DNA from: Anthopleura xanthogrammica
Taxonomy: Eukaryota > Cnidaria > Anthozoa > Actiniaria > Actiniidae
DNA length: 64,000 nucleotides
Direction of reading: 5' to 3'
NCBI GenBank assembly: GCA_964019055.1
Contig: OZ025211.1
Location: 2,679,135-2,743,134, forward strand
Below, piece after piece: positions 33,640 through 46,940 of the stretch. The translations under genes and the position numbers were made by a program. A model generated the notes under the pieces. That model was not told the DNA's origin, ran no database searches, and worked only from the letters and a program-made list of their open reading frames with translations. Within the stretch, counting starts at the first letter, position 1; each line of letters starts with the position of its first letter.

Positions 33640-36600
33640 TCTTTTTACTCGGTTGCCATGGTGGCAAACCAGTCTTAAAATGAGGTTCGTTTGTTTTTCT
33701 TTTTTCCGGGTCGCGATCATGATTGGACGAAACTCGTAAGCATAGCAATTGTCTGTCCAATGGAGTTTTGGTTTGTCTAATTCTCAAATAGGATTGGATA
33801 AATGTTGACAGAATTAATCACATAATAATATTGAGCATGAGGCATGAGGTAGGTCTATTTGTCTTTGCTCGGTCGCAATTGCATCGTTCCTTCGAGGTTC
33901 GTTGATAGAGAATTACATATTAGGTCTCTTTTCTTGATCGAAGTATGTTGTCTTTAGGCATGTGGCCTACCATTATCTTTAGCTTTTTTATCGCTACGCT
34001 CAAACTACTTACGAACGTACACGCCGTACGTGGTAGACCAACACTAAAAGATCGATTTTGGAACGGGTTCGTCCACGTACTCAAGAAGAGAACTATGAGA
34101 ATCTATGAGCAAACTATGAGAATCTTAGAACTATCTAGCCAAACTAGCCAATCGATATCTTACCAGTTCTCAAATACAAACTATACGGAGACAAACTACA
34201 AAACAATAGACAAACAAGACATTGAAGCTGACCACAAGAACTTGAAGTCAGACGAGCAGGATAAAGTAATGAAGCTTAGATATTTCGTCAGCAATTAGCT
34301 GTCGCCTCGCCGTGCACTAAAGGTCAAGATGAGGAGTAACCTAGCACGCGTAATGCAACGCTATTTGTTAGCGGGAACATCATAACTTTAAACTCTCTGA
34401 GAAAGATGCGTCTTTCTTATACTACTAATCTATTTTCCAAAATACAAATATTTTTCGTAAGCTATTGAATAGTTAGTTTAATTACGTAAGCTAGGAAAAC
34501 AACAATAAATGGATATCTGGGGGATATACTGCCACAACATCCACACTGGTTACCAAAGGCACATAAAAAATAAAGAAGTAATAAAAGGGGTAAAAAAATT
34601 GCAGAAACTTTCTTTTCTTTGGTGCAATCATATGACTACTTTGTGAGTGGGTGGAAATGCTCTATAACCAAAAATTCATTTTGATATAAAACTAGACGCT
34701 CTTGGAGCGTTCACTGGGTTGCCTGAGCAAGAGCTCGCCCACTCGCCAATCCTATATACTCTTTATTATTTCACACCAAAGTGTTCCTTTTGGGTTCAAA
34801 GTCCCCCTTTATTAAAAACATTTTAAATTCGAGTAAGACATTAGTGTTGCGTTACTGACTCGTCAACGCGTATTAGGTTTCTACTTGACCTACTAGAGTA
34901 CCGTGACCTTTCAAGACTAGCTGATGAAATAAACATATCTATTTCAGTATCGAAATTGTTAACTGCAAAACAAACGTTTTATCAATGTAAATACTCTTAG
35001 CCAAAATGTGTTTAACTGGTAATTTGTTTTTCTCTCAGTTTTTGTTTTCTGTATTTTCATAAATGAAAATATTCAACAAGGAGTCTTGGCAGTTCGCTTT
35101 CTTGTAGATCACTATCAGTATCAGTATCAGTATCAGTTTTATTCCACTATAAAACGATTAGTTAATCAGTGGGGACATATTACTACAGAGAAACAAAATT
35201 CTGTTGTAGTAGTCCATTGAAGGCTTTTCTGTCTTGTGTAGATCTTTTAGCTTGTTCTTTATCAACATTTAAAAGTTTCTCAATCTTGATCCAAGGATCT
35301 CTTACAAATTTGGCTGATGGATTTATGAATAGTAGTTGTTTCGTCAAGTGTGAGTTCGCTCTTCTGCACATGTGTGCGATATACTTCAAATATCTTATGT
35401 ATATGAAATCTTGTATTGATGAGGTTCCAACAATTCTCTCCAGATCCGTATTTCTGTATTTAAGTGCATAAGTTTCTTCTCCTTCGCTGTTCATTTTCCT
35501 TTCCCATCCTTTCCTTACCATTCTTCTCAGGAAACCGTACCAGCATGATTCTAACTTTTTCATTTCATTTTCTTTGGGTAGCTGAGCCTCTGTACAGTAA
35601 GTAAGTCTTGATCTAATACAGGATTCAAGCAATTTTCTACGGGTTTTCATTGACACTTTGTGGTCCGTCAATACGTTCTTTAGCTCATGAAATTTCCCAC
35701 TTGCACTAAGCATTCTATTATCAACAAACGATTCCTTCATGTCACTGTAAAACATATGACCGAGGTACATAAATTCTTTCACATTTACAATTTCGTTCCC
35801 AGCAATTTTCAGAATACTCCTTTCATTCATAAGTTCTGTATCGTTAAATACTTGTGTCTTTGTTTTCTTAAAACTTATTTCCAGACCATACCTTAAACAT
35901 GTCTTGTGAATGATTTCTAGGATTTCCTGTAGTTCAGTGAGATCTTTAGATAGAACTACAGCATCATCAGCATATAGAAGCCATTTAATTATTTCAGTTC
36001 CATTCAAACGTCCGGTGCTACGTTGATGACATGCGTTTGCAATTGATATTCCCCAACCATCTGGAAAACGTTGATCAATTTCACGAGCAGCTATCTTTAG
36101 TACCCAATCAAAGAACCAATTGAACACGGGAGGACTTTCCACACCACCTTGTCTAGTTCCTGCTTCAATGGGAAAGTCAGTTTTGTCAGTTTTGTCCAAG
36201 TCAGCTCGTCTGACTTGGACAAATTCTTGGATCAGCTTTCATCAAAGCTTTGTTTGTCACTCGTTATCTCTCGTTCTGTAGTGTTTGTCTCAGTATATTT
36301 TTTTGTATCTGAGATCTGGTAAGATCTAGTTTGATCATAGCTAGATAGTTTAAAGATTCTCTTAGTCTATTTTGACTAGTTTGTCTAGTTCTACGATTCT
36401 CATACCGTAGTTTGCTTATAGATTCTCAAAGATAGCTCATAGATTCTCAGACTTCTCTCTTTGAGTACGTGGACCAACCCGTCCCAAAATCGCTCAATAA
36501 CATCTTTTAGTGTGGGTCTACCACGTACGGCGCGTGCGTTTGTAAGTAGTTTAGGCGTACCATTAAAAAAGCTAAAGACAATGGTAGCCCACAAACCTTG

Positions 36601-36861
36601 AACGAATGAATTAATGGCAAACAAACACCGAAAGCTATAAATACCTCGTGCTCGATATCATGTGGCAAATTCTATCAAATTGTCGGTCATATTTGTTCAC
36701 AAATACATAACACAACTTCATTGGACAGACTATTGCTATGGTTACAAGTTCTCGACCAATCATGACGTGTGACGTCACAATAGACATTATGGTCTACCTG
36801 ACGCCCGAAAAACGGCCCTCATTTTAAGACTGGTTTGCCACCATGGCAACCCAGTAAAAAG
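33640..36861. mobile_element. Large inverted repeat with about 480-bp arms
   Basis: The left arm (about 33640-34150) and right arm (about 36390-36861) are inverted copies with substitutions and small indels. Outer ends read CTTTTTACTCGGTTGCCATG and CATGGCAACCCAGTAAAAAG. Both arms contain the CGTACGTGGTAGACC-type segment, with the same weak open frame (VRGRPTLKD). The interior contains a LINE fragment. This could be a long-TIR DNA transposon interrupted by a LINE. No transposase was found, so the class is open. Confidence 0.6.
35114..36199 (-). pseudogene. 5'-truncated LINE with reverse-transcriptase C-terminal half
   Basis: An open frame of 338 codons on the minus strand (35183-36199) carries non-LTR reverse-transcriptase blocks: GTRQGGVESPPVFNWFFDWV, WLLYADDAVVLSKD (the catalytic Asp pair at residues 78-79), GLEISFKKTKTQVFN and CIRSRLTYCTEA. 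The endonuclease and first half of the polymerase are missing, so it cannot move by itself. The 3' end carries a short (ACTGAT)n tail at 35114-35139, typical of some non-LTR clades. The clade is not assigned; RTE-like is a guess. The long intact frame suggests a fairly recent insertion. Confidence 0.85.
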
Positions 36862-36873
36862 CTTATTAGGCAG

Positions 36874-37170
36874 TAGAGTTGTTCCGCACAAGAACGTTAG
36901 AGATGCAAATGTACAACTTGAGACCTTAGACATGTAAATTAATGCCGAAAGTGTAAAATACGCGTGCAGCTTTAAATTCTTAACGCCTTCATTGCACAAT
37001 TGTTTTGTTGACATTGTTCCCAACGCAATAAGTCTAAACAAGAGAAGTTGTGCAATGAAGGTGCTAAGAAAGATGCACGCGTATATTTTACACTTTCGGC
37101 ATTAATTTACATGTCTAAGGCCTCAAGTTGTACATTTGCATCTCTAACGTTCTTGTGCGGAACAACTCTA
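36874..37170. mobile_element. Palindrome with about 127-bp arms
   Basis: TAGAGTTGTTCCGCACAAGA at the left is mirrored by TCTTGTGCGGAACAACTCTA at the right. Arms cover about 36874-37002 and 37045-37170, with a loop of roughly 42 bp. Both arms contain the same weak open frame. Very few mismatches. It directly adjoins the right arm of the 33640-36861 inverted repeat. Confidence 0.8.
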
Positions 37171-37289
37171 GTGAGCAGTTTTGATCCTGAAATACATATA
37201 GTTATTTCATCAGACATTCTAGTCTTAGTAGCTTAAGGTAGTCTAGGTAAACAAGTAACTTAATACTCGTTAAAACGCGTTAGTAACAC

Positions 37290-37299
37290 AATCAAACCT

Positions 37300-37337
<38 letters not shown>

Positions 37338-37351
37338 CAAAATCAAACCTG
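37290..37351. mobile_element. Poly-T run flanked by 11-bp direct repeats
   Basis: A run of 37 T (37301-37337) plus CAA lies between two exact copies of AATCAAACCTG (37290-37300 and 37341-37351). This is the layout expected for a retro-inserted poly(A) tail with a target-site duplication, with no body sequence. Confidence 0.65.
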
Positions 37352-38204
37352 TTGTCGTACCAGTAAAGTAGGATAAAAGGTTGTTCAGTCCACAGGAAAG
37401 GAAAACTCCTGCGCGAAATAAGTAAGCGGGATTAGCTTGGAGATTTGGCGAGTCTTGGAATGTTCATCATCGAGCTTTAGAATACTTGCAAAGGCAACCC
37501 AGTGAACGCTCCAAGGGCGTCTAGTTTTGAAATAAATGCCTTTTTTGCAGCAGTATAAGAAGACACTTATCTACAGCTTTCGCACCTTCAAGTGGAGTCC
37601 CCTTTCGAGGTTCAGATCACAGGGAGATATATAGCTTGAGTATATTGTGTTGCACTCAACATACTAGTTCCTTAATATGGACTTTGAATTTGGACTAGAG
37701 ACCATGAATTTTAGAGGAGCTTAAGGGACTATATGGTTTCGTGGAAAGGCCCAAGTGAGGGTACATTTAACGTACAACAAGGAACTACACAACGAAAAAA
37801 ACTAAAACCACACCTTCGAACTTCATTAATATGCTCTATTCGACTTGGACGTATGCACATGTATGCATATGTGAACAATTAGGACATGCTCGTTATAATT
37901 ATTGAAATTATTTATTTACTATTTATTTATTATTGATGCAGAGTGGTTGGAGTACCTACTAGCTACTTCTCAACCTACGAGTTACTCAAAGGTTGTGTTC
38001 AGAATGTATATTTTATTTTTTTACGTTTTAAAGAGCTCCAGTTACTGAAACTATTATCGGTCGAATGAAATAAGGTTTAAGCAAATTTTATGTTCAATTC
38101 CTTTGATCATGATCAAAAATCCTTCATAACAAAATTAAGCAATTAGGTTTTTAGAACTATGGATATTTGGGCCTGATCTATTTTTATCTTTCTGAAAATA
38201 AAGT

Positions 38205-38698
38205 ATGATGATGGTGATGATGCAATGATGATTATAAAGATGGTGATGATGATGATAATGTTGATGATGAGGTTGATGATGATGACGATAATGGTGGTGA
38301 TCATGATGGTGATCATGATTATGATGATGGTGATGATGATCATGTTGATCATGATCATGTTGATCATGATGATGGTGATGATTGTGGTCATGTTGGTGAT
38401 TATGATGGTGATGGTGATTGTGATGATGTTGATGATGATGATGATGATAATGGTGATAGTGATGGTGATGATGGTGATCATGATGGTGATCATGATGGTG
38501 ATGGTGATGATGGTGATCATGATGCTGGTGATCATGATACTGGTGATCATGATGGTGATCATGATGTTGATGGTGATTGTGATGATGTTGATGATGATGA
38601 TGATGATGGTGATAGTGATGGTGATGATGGTGATCATGATGGTGGTGGTGATGGTGATGATCATGATGCTGGTGATCATGATGTTGGTTATGATAATG
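38205..38698. repeat. GAT/GGTGAT trinucleotide-rich satellite
   Basis: Nearly 500 bp of GATGAT, GGTGAT and GATCAT permutations starting roughly 90 bp beyond the stop codon of gene C. Open frames on both strands (poly-Met/Ile/Val) are artefacts. Confidence 0.93.
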
Positions 38699-38787
38699 TA
38701 CTGACTTTGGTTAGACTAGGTAGATCTAGATAGGAATCTACTTCTGCATGTGGATTCATAATGAATGGAACGATTATATATTGTTTT

Positions 38788-40503
38788 TTAGTCAAAAACA
38801 TCTTCTCTCCATAATGATATTTTCTCTTTGACTGCATCAGGTAGCTTGTCACTAGACTTGATTCGCTTACCAACATAGAGACTATCGTAAAGAGTTGTAG
38901 AAAACCCGTGAGAAAGCCTATCAGGTCCAAGAGCATCGAATTCGACCATTGCAAGAGCTCCTACATGACGAAAAAAGCAAGAGCGGTTGAAAACAGTTGC
39001 CTTCGTAGCTTGTAACAGCAATGGCTTTCCAATGTATTTCAACACAAGTGATGCATTCATTTCATCTATAGAGTGATTCAAGATGGCCAGCAGTGTATCC
39101 ATATTAGACTTGATGGTTATCGTTAAATTGTATACTTTTCCTGTTGACATTATTGTTTGGGTCACCAAGTACTCTCCAATGAACGGTTTAGCTTCAATGG
39201 GAAAAGATTTATGTTGTCTCATCTCGAACAATGTCTTGTTCAAAGCAGGAAGTACAGTCGAGTGGATCAAGTCTGTGATCACAAAGCTAGACATGCCCCG
39301 TGCTGGAAATACAGGTGCATTATTCACCAACACACTAAGACCCATTTCCATTTCTGGTATGACCGAGAACACAGCATTATAGGTGTCGATGTTACCTCCC
39401 TTCTGACGGGCAACGAAACCTTTGACGAAGCGCATCTCCCACGGTGAGCCCCACAACCACAAACCATCTCGCGTGATAAACTCAGGTAAGAGAATCTGAC
39501 GTATGATTTCTCGATTTAATATTCCCTGACCGTCAGCTGTACTGAACATCTTTGCTAGTTTCATCATGTCGTTAGTCGTTGAATACATTTCACCTGCAGG
39601 TGCTGCCCATCCGACGTTCATGAAAGGACGCCGTTTCCCATCAGGACCGTAAGGAAGAGCCATATTCTCCAGGACTTTCTTGGTTATTTCAAAACCAGTG
39701 TTTTTCATGCCGAGTGGCTGGAGTACCTGCTTCGTAACCCACTCCTCAAAGGTTGTGTTGAGAAGGTTTTCGGTCAGAAGTCGTCCAAGTAACGCATAAC
39801 CAAGGTTGCTGTAAGAAGGAGATGTCCAGGGCTCGATCACAAGGTTCTGAGATCTGAGAAAATCAAGTTGTTCGCGAGAATTAGTGTTATTGCAGCTATA
39901 ACCACACGGAGCCTCGCGAGGTAGACCCGACATTTGACCAGCGATTTGTCTGAGTGTGATGTTGGTTCCAGCGAATGGATTGTTAATGTGGAAATTGGGA
40001 GCGTATTTGTTCAAGGGATCGTCTAATGAAGTAATCGTTCCATCCTGGTAGAGTTTGTACAGAAGCATAACGGGAAAGATTTTCGTCACGCTTCCAATTC
40101 GATATCTCGTATCATCATCTGGAGCGTTGGAACCCTTGTAAACTTTGCTGCCATAATGTCCTCGCCAGATAACCTTGTCACGATAGAAAATATTGACCGA
40201 GATCGCCGACTTGTTTTGGGCAGTTTTGGCAAGTGATTTCAGATGGTTGTCAATAAGTGTAAGCGAATCCTTGATGGCTTTTGGCAGTGGATTTGGTAAT
40301 TCAAATAAAGGTGGTTGTCGTGGACAAGGTAGCTCGAAGATGCTTGGGTTTGCTGGTTTTGGAGTTAGAGGCATGGGTTGTTGACTGGGTTTAGCTACCA
40401 TCCATATGAACAGAGCTGTCATGATAACAGAGGTAATGAAGAAAACCAAGGTTAGGACCTGCCAGAAACGGCTGCTACTCTTACCTCGAGCGAAGGACAT
40501 CAT
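38788..40503 (-). CDS. Membrane-anchored serine beta-lactamase-like protein C (LACTBL1-like)
   Basis: A single-exon gene, started at the ATG at 40503 (MMSFARGKSSSRFW), giving 571 residues. The longer open frame upstream begins with TTG, as in B. Layout follows B: basic N-terminus, one membrane segment, Pro-rich linker, hydrolase domain with SVTK at 138-141, YSN at 231-233 and KGG at 368-370. The C-terminus stops early with LWREDVFD, lacking the last residues (FLFDQPFSINMED) seen in B and D. It also has private changes near the end (CFFRHVGALAMVEFDALGPD), which suggests relaxed constraint there. The core motifs are intact, so an active enzyme is still plausible. Orientation matches B and is opposite to D, with 3 kb between the starts of C and D. 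Confidence 0.88.
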   Translation of the reverse strand: MMSFARGKSSSRFWQVLTLVFFITSVIMTALFIWMVAKPSQQPMPLTPKPANPSIFELPCPRQPPLFELPNPLPKAIKDSLTLIDNHLKSLAKTAQNKSAISVNIFYRDKVIWRGHYGSKVYKGSNAPDDDTRYRIGSVTKIFPVMLLYKLYQDGTITSLDDPLNKYAPNFHINNPFAGTNITLRQIAGQMSGLPREAPCGYSCNNTNSREQLDFLRSQNLVIEPWTSPSYSNLGYALLGRLLTENLLNTTFEEWVTKQVLQPLGMKNTGFEITKKVLENMALPYGPDGKRRPFMNVGWAAPAGEMYSTTNDMMKLAKMFSTADGQGILNREIIRQILLPEFITRDGLWLWGSPWEMRFVKGFVARQKGGNIDTYNAVFSVIPEMEMGLSVLVNNAPVFPARGMSSFVITDLIHSTVLPALNKTLFEMRQHKSFPIEAKPFIGEYLVTQTIMSTGKVYNLTITIKSNMDTLLAILNHSIDEMNASLVLKYIGKPLLLQATKATVFNRSCFFRHVGALAMVEFDALGPDRLSHGFSTTLYDSLYVGKRIKSSDKLPDAVKEKISLWREDVFD

Positions 40504-43519
<3,016 letters not shown>

Positions 43520-45283
43520 ATGGAAAGATTTAACCCTCCTAATATCAAGTTCCGTGTCCTATTCTCGCCAATCTGGCCGGTCCTAGCATTGGTTTTCTTC
43601 ATCACAACTATAATTATGACAGCTCTGTTCATATGGATGGTAGCTAAACCCAGTCAACAACCCATGCCTCTAACTCCAAAACCAGCAAACCCAAGCATCT
43701 TCGAGCTACCTTGTCCACGACAACCACCTTTATTTGAATTACCCAATCCACTGCCGAAAGCCATCAAGGATTCGCTTACACTCATCGACAACCATCTGAA
43801 ATCACTTGCCAAAACTGCCCAAAACAAGTCGGCGATCTCGGTCAATATTTTCTATCGTGACAAGGTTATCTGGCGAGGACATTATGGCAGCAAAGTTTAC
43901 AAGGGTTCCAACGCTCCAGATGATGATACGAGATATCGGATTGGAAGCGTGACGAAAATCTTTCCCGTTATGCTTCTGTACAAACTCTACCAAGATGGAA
44001 CGATTACTTCATTAGACGATCCCTTGAACAAATATGCTCCCAATTTCCACATTAACAATCCATTCACTGGAACCAACATCACACTCAGACAAATCGCTGG
44101 TCAAATGTCGGGTCTACCTCGCGAGGCTTCGTGTGGTTTTAGCTGCATTAACACTACTTCTAGCAAACAACTTGATTTTCTCAGATCTCAGAACCTTGTG
44201 ATCGAGCCCTGGACATCTCCTTCTTACAGCAACCTTGGTTATGCGTTACTTGGACGACTTCTGACCGAAAACCTTCTCAACACAACCTTTGAGGAGTGGG
44301 TTACGAAGCAGGTACTCCAGCCACTCGGCATGAAAAACACTGGTTTTGAAATAACCAAGAAAGTCCTGGAGAATATGGCTCTTCCTTACGGTCCTGATGG
44401 GAAACGGCGTCCTTTCATGAACGTCGGATGGGCAGCACCCGCAGGTGAAATGTATTCAACGACTAACGACATGATGAAACTAGCAAAGATGTTCAGTACA
44501 GCTGACGGTCAGGGAATATTAAATCGAGAAACCATACGTCAGATTCTCTTACCTGAGTTTATCACGCGAGATGGTTTGTGGTTGTGGGGCTCACCGTGGG
44601 AGATGCGCTTCGTCAAAGGTTTCGTTGCCCGTCAGAAGGGAGGTAACATCGACACCTATAATGCTGTGTTCTCGGTCATACCAGAAATGGAAATGGGTCT
44701 TAGTGTGTTGGTGAATAATGCACCTGTATTTCCAGCACGGGGCATGTCTAGCTTTGTGATCACAGACTTGATCCACTCGACTGTACTTCCTGCTTTGAAC
44801 AAGACATTGATCGAGATGAGACAACATAAATATTTTCCCATTGAAGCTAAACCGTTCATTGGAGAGTACTCGGTGACCCAAACCATAAAGTCAACAGGAA
44901 AAGTATACAAATTAACGATAACCATCAAGTCTAATATGGATACACTGCTGGCCATCATGAATCACTCTATAGATGAAATGAATGCATCACTTGTGTTGAA
45001 ATACATTGGAAAGCCAATGCTGTTACAAGGTACTATGTCAAAGGCTGTCAACTCGACTTGCTTTATGCCTCACCTAGGAGTTCTGTGCATGGTCGAATTC
45101 GATGCTCCAGGACCTGATGGTCTTTCTCCCGGGTTTTCCACAACTGTTCTTGATGGTCTCTATGTTGGTAAGCGAATCAAGTCTAGTGACAAGCTACCTA
45201 ATGGAGTCAAAGAGAAAATATCATTCTGGAGAGAAGAAGATTTTCTATTTGATCAGCCTTTCTCAATAAATATGGAAGACTGA
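43520..45283 (+). CDS. Membrane-anchored serine beta-lactamase-like protein D (LACTBL1-like)
   Basis: A single-exon gene with an ATG at 43520, 587 residues. The first 18 or so residues (MERFNPPNIKFRVLFSPI) have no counterpart in B or C. From the membrane segment onward (LALVFFITTIIMTALFIWMV) the protein is nearly identical to them. Catalytic motifs: SVTK 143-146, YSN 236-238, KGG 373-375. The C-terminus ends INMED as in B, with AATAAA inside the last codons. The sequence is a mosaic: the middle (GKRRPFMNVGWAAP) agrees with C and the 3' part (HLGVLCMVEFDAPGPDGLSP) with B. Predicted membrane-anchored, glycosylated serine hydrolase; substrate unknown. Confidence 0.9.
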   Translation: MERFNPPNIKFRVLFSPIWPVLALVFFITTIIMTALFIWMVAKPSQQPMPLTPKPANPSIFELPCPRQPPLFELPNPLPKAIKDSLTLIDNHLKSLAKTAQNKSAISVNIFYRDKVIWRGHYGSKVYKGSNAPDDDTRYRIGSVTKIFPVMLLYKLYQDGTITSLDDPLNKYAPNFHINNPFTGTNITLRQIAGQMSGLPREASCGFSCINTTSSKQLDFLRSQNLVIEPWTSPSYSNLGYALLGRLLTENLLNTTFEEWVTKQVLQPLGMKNTGFEITKKVLENMALPYGPDGKRRPFMNVGWAAPAGEMYSTTNDMMKLAKMFSTADGQGILNRETIRQILLPEFITRDGLWLWGSPWEMRFVKGFVARQKGGNIDTYNAVFSVIPEMEMGLSVLVNNAPVFPARGMSSFVITDLIHSTVLPALNKTLIEMRQHKYFPIEAKPFIGEYSVTQTIKSTGKVYKLTITIKSNMDTLLAIMNHSIDEMNASLVLKYIGKPMLLQGTMSKAVNSTCFMPHLGVLCMVEFDAPGPDGLSPGFSTTVLDGLYVGKRIKSSDKLPNGVKEKISFWREEDFLFDQPFSINMED

Positions 45284-46940
45284 AAAACAACAATCGTACC
45301 TTGCCATTCATCATCACTAAGCAGATTCTTATCTAGATCTATCTAGTCTAGCCACAGTCAGTTTATAAAATTTACTTGAAACTTCAACATATTCAACTGA
45401 TATGTCAAACTCTAGTTTTTTGTAGGCCATATTAGTTTTTAACTAGCTCTTTATAGAACAGAAATAAATACATAACAAAAACGTCAAATTGTTTGCTATT
45501 TATCTTTTTTATTTAAATTCATGAATGAAGAAATAATATCTAGTCTATATAGCTAGCCACAGTCAGTTTATGAAATTTGCTTAATTAAAATTTTGTTCAG
45601 TTAGTCTAAGTATACGTATTCCCAAAAAGGTTGTCGGAGCCAAAGGAGATAGGAAATGGGCGATAAGTCCATGTTCTATCACTTGATCTTGGCGAGCGGC
45701 TGCCCAGAAAAAAGGCGGGAAAACGACAAGCGCGGCCGCCAAAGAAAAAAGGCGGGAAAACGAAAAGCGCGGCTGTCCAAGAAAACTGAGGCGGGAAATG
45801 ATAGCTAGTCACAGGGAGCCGACTTTGTTTTTGTTTTTTTAATTAGTTTCCTCACGAAGAAACTAAATCCCAAGGTAAAGATACTCCATTAAAACAGATG
45901 AACGGAAATGCAAGCTAAAAGTTAATGGAAGTAATCGATTATTTTTGACTTTAATAGGAAGTATAGCTGAGAGAAGACGCCAGCGCTCCAGTTTCGCGCG
46001 GCTTCTCAAAATGCGCGGGAAATACACTTGTTATCAAATACAAAGCAAGACAAAAAAAAGATTAAAAATTGTATTGGTTTTAATCAAACTGTTTCAGTAA
46101 ACGTACATTATTTATTGCATTGGAGTTCATCCGACTTTTTCTACCTTTTTATTTGTTTTTTATCGTGACACTTTTGGTTCTTGAGAATTAATTTAATCGA
46201 GCATAAAAACTAGAAAAACACTGAAGTTATAACATGTATATGGAAAGCATATGAACCAGGAACGAGCCCCGACATACAATCCATTCCATACATGTTCGTT
46301 CACGTTAAAGTTCATTATTTAACTGCATATATTGTAAAAGCTTTGAGATCAGTATCTAAAATGCATCTAAAGTAAATTGCATTTACAAGATATTTTTCTT
46401 GCATGTTTTCAAGGTTGGTACAATTATTACAAGAATTTGTTTAATATGTTTTCATAGAAACAAACAAATCTTTAAAAAGATGAACGGATTCGAAGGTATT
46501 GCTTTGTTCTACGGCTAAATTTTGAGATTCGTTGCAATGAATCATAGCAACGTGGTAACTAAGTGATGCTCGAACTATGAATTTCATGAACATGTGAAGT
46601 AAACTCATCCAAAAAATAACTACGGCCTGGTACATTTACGTTTACAAAACCATGAAATTTTAACAATTTAAAAAAAATGTGCTCTTGATTAAGGGTTATC
46701 TTGGGGTTAGCGATAGATCCGTGATCGTGACATTGCCGTGTTTGAGCAATTTCATTGAGTGCGTTGTGATTGGTTCAAAAGATGTCGTCAGTTCCAGTGA
46801 GACTACTGTGTTGTGCTGTATCACAGCCTAACATGCATGCGAAATATGTCCTACAGTTTTACAATGTTCCTATCAGCAGTTATAACTTAACGAATTCAGT
46901 TGATGAAACAGGTGAACTAGATCACCAATAAGAAGGAGAA
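45284..46940. other. Intergenic between gene D and the P450 gene
   Basis: The first 80 bp share the TAGATCTAGATAAGAATC-type flank (inverted) with the 3' ends of B and C. A repeated GGCGGGAAAACGA motif with GCGCGGC lies at about 45710-45795. No gene recognised. Confidence 0.6.

Larger units (their letters stand above)
33490..38204. other. Repeat-dense spacer between genes B and C
   Basis: No host gene recognised. It holds a large inverted repeat (33640-36861), a LINE fragment (35114-36199), a palindrome (36874-37170) and a poly-T insertion (37290-37351). A motif GGAGCGTTCACTGGGTTGCC at about 34696 recurs inverted at about 37497. Confidence 0.6.

Noticed and set aside
33945..34298. Open frame with VRGRPTLKD
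   Set aside because: It is repeated in the inverted arm at 36400-36624 and has no known domain; it belongs to the inverted-repeat element.
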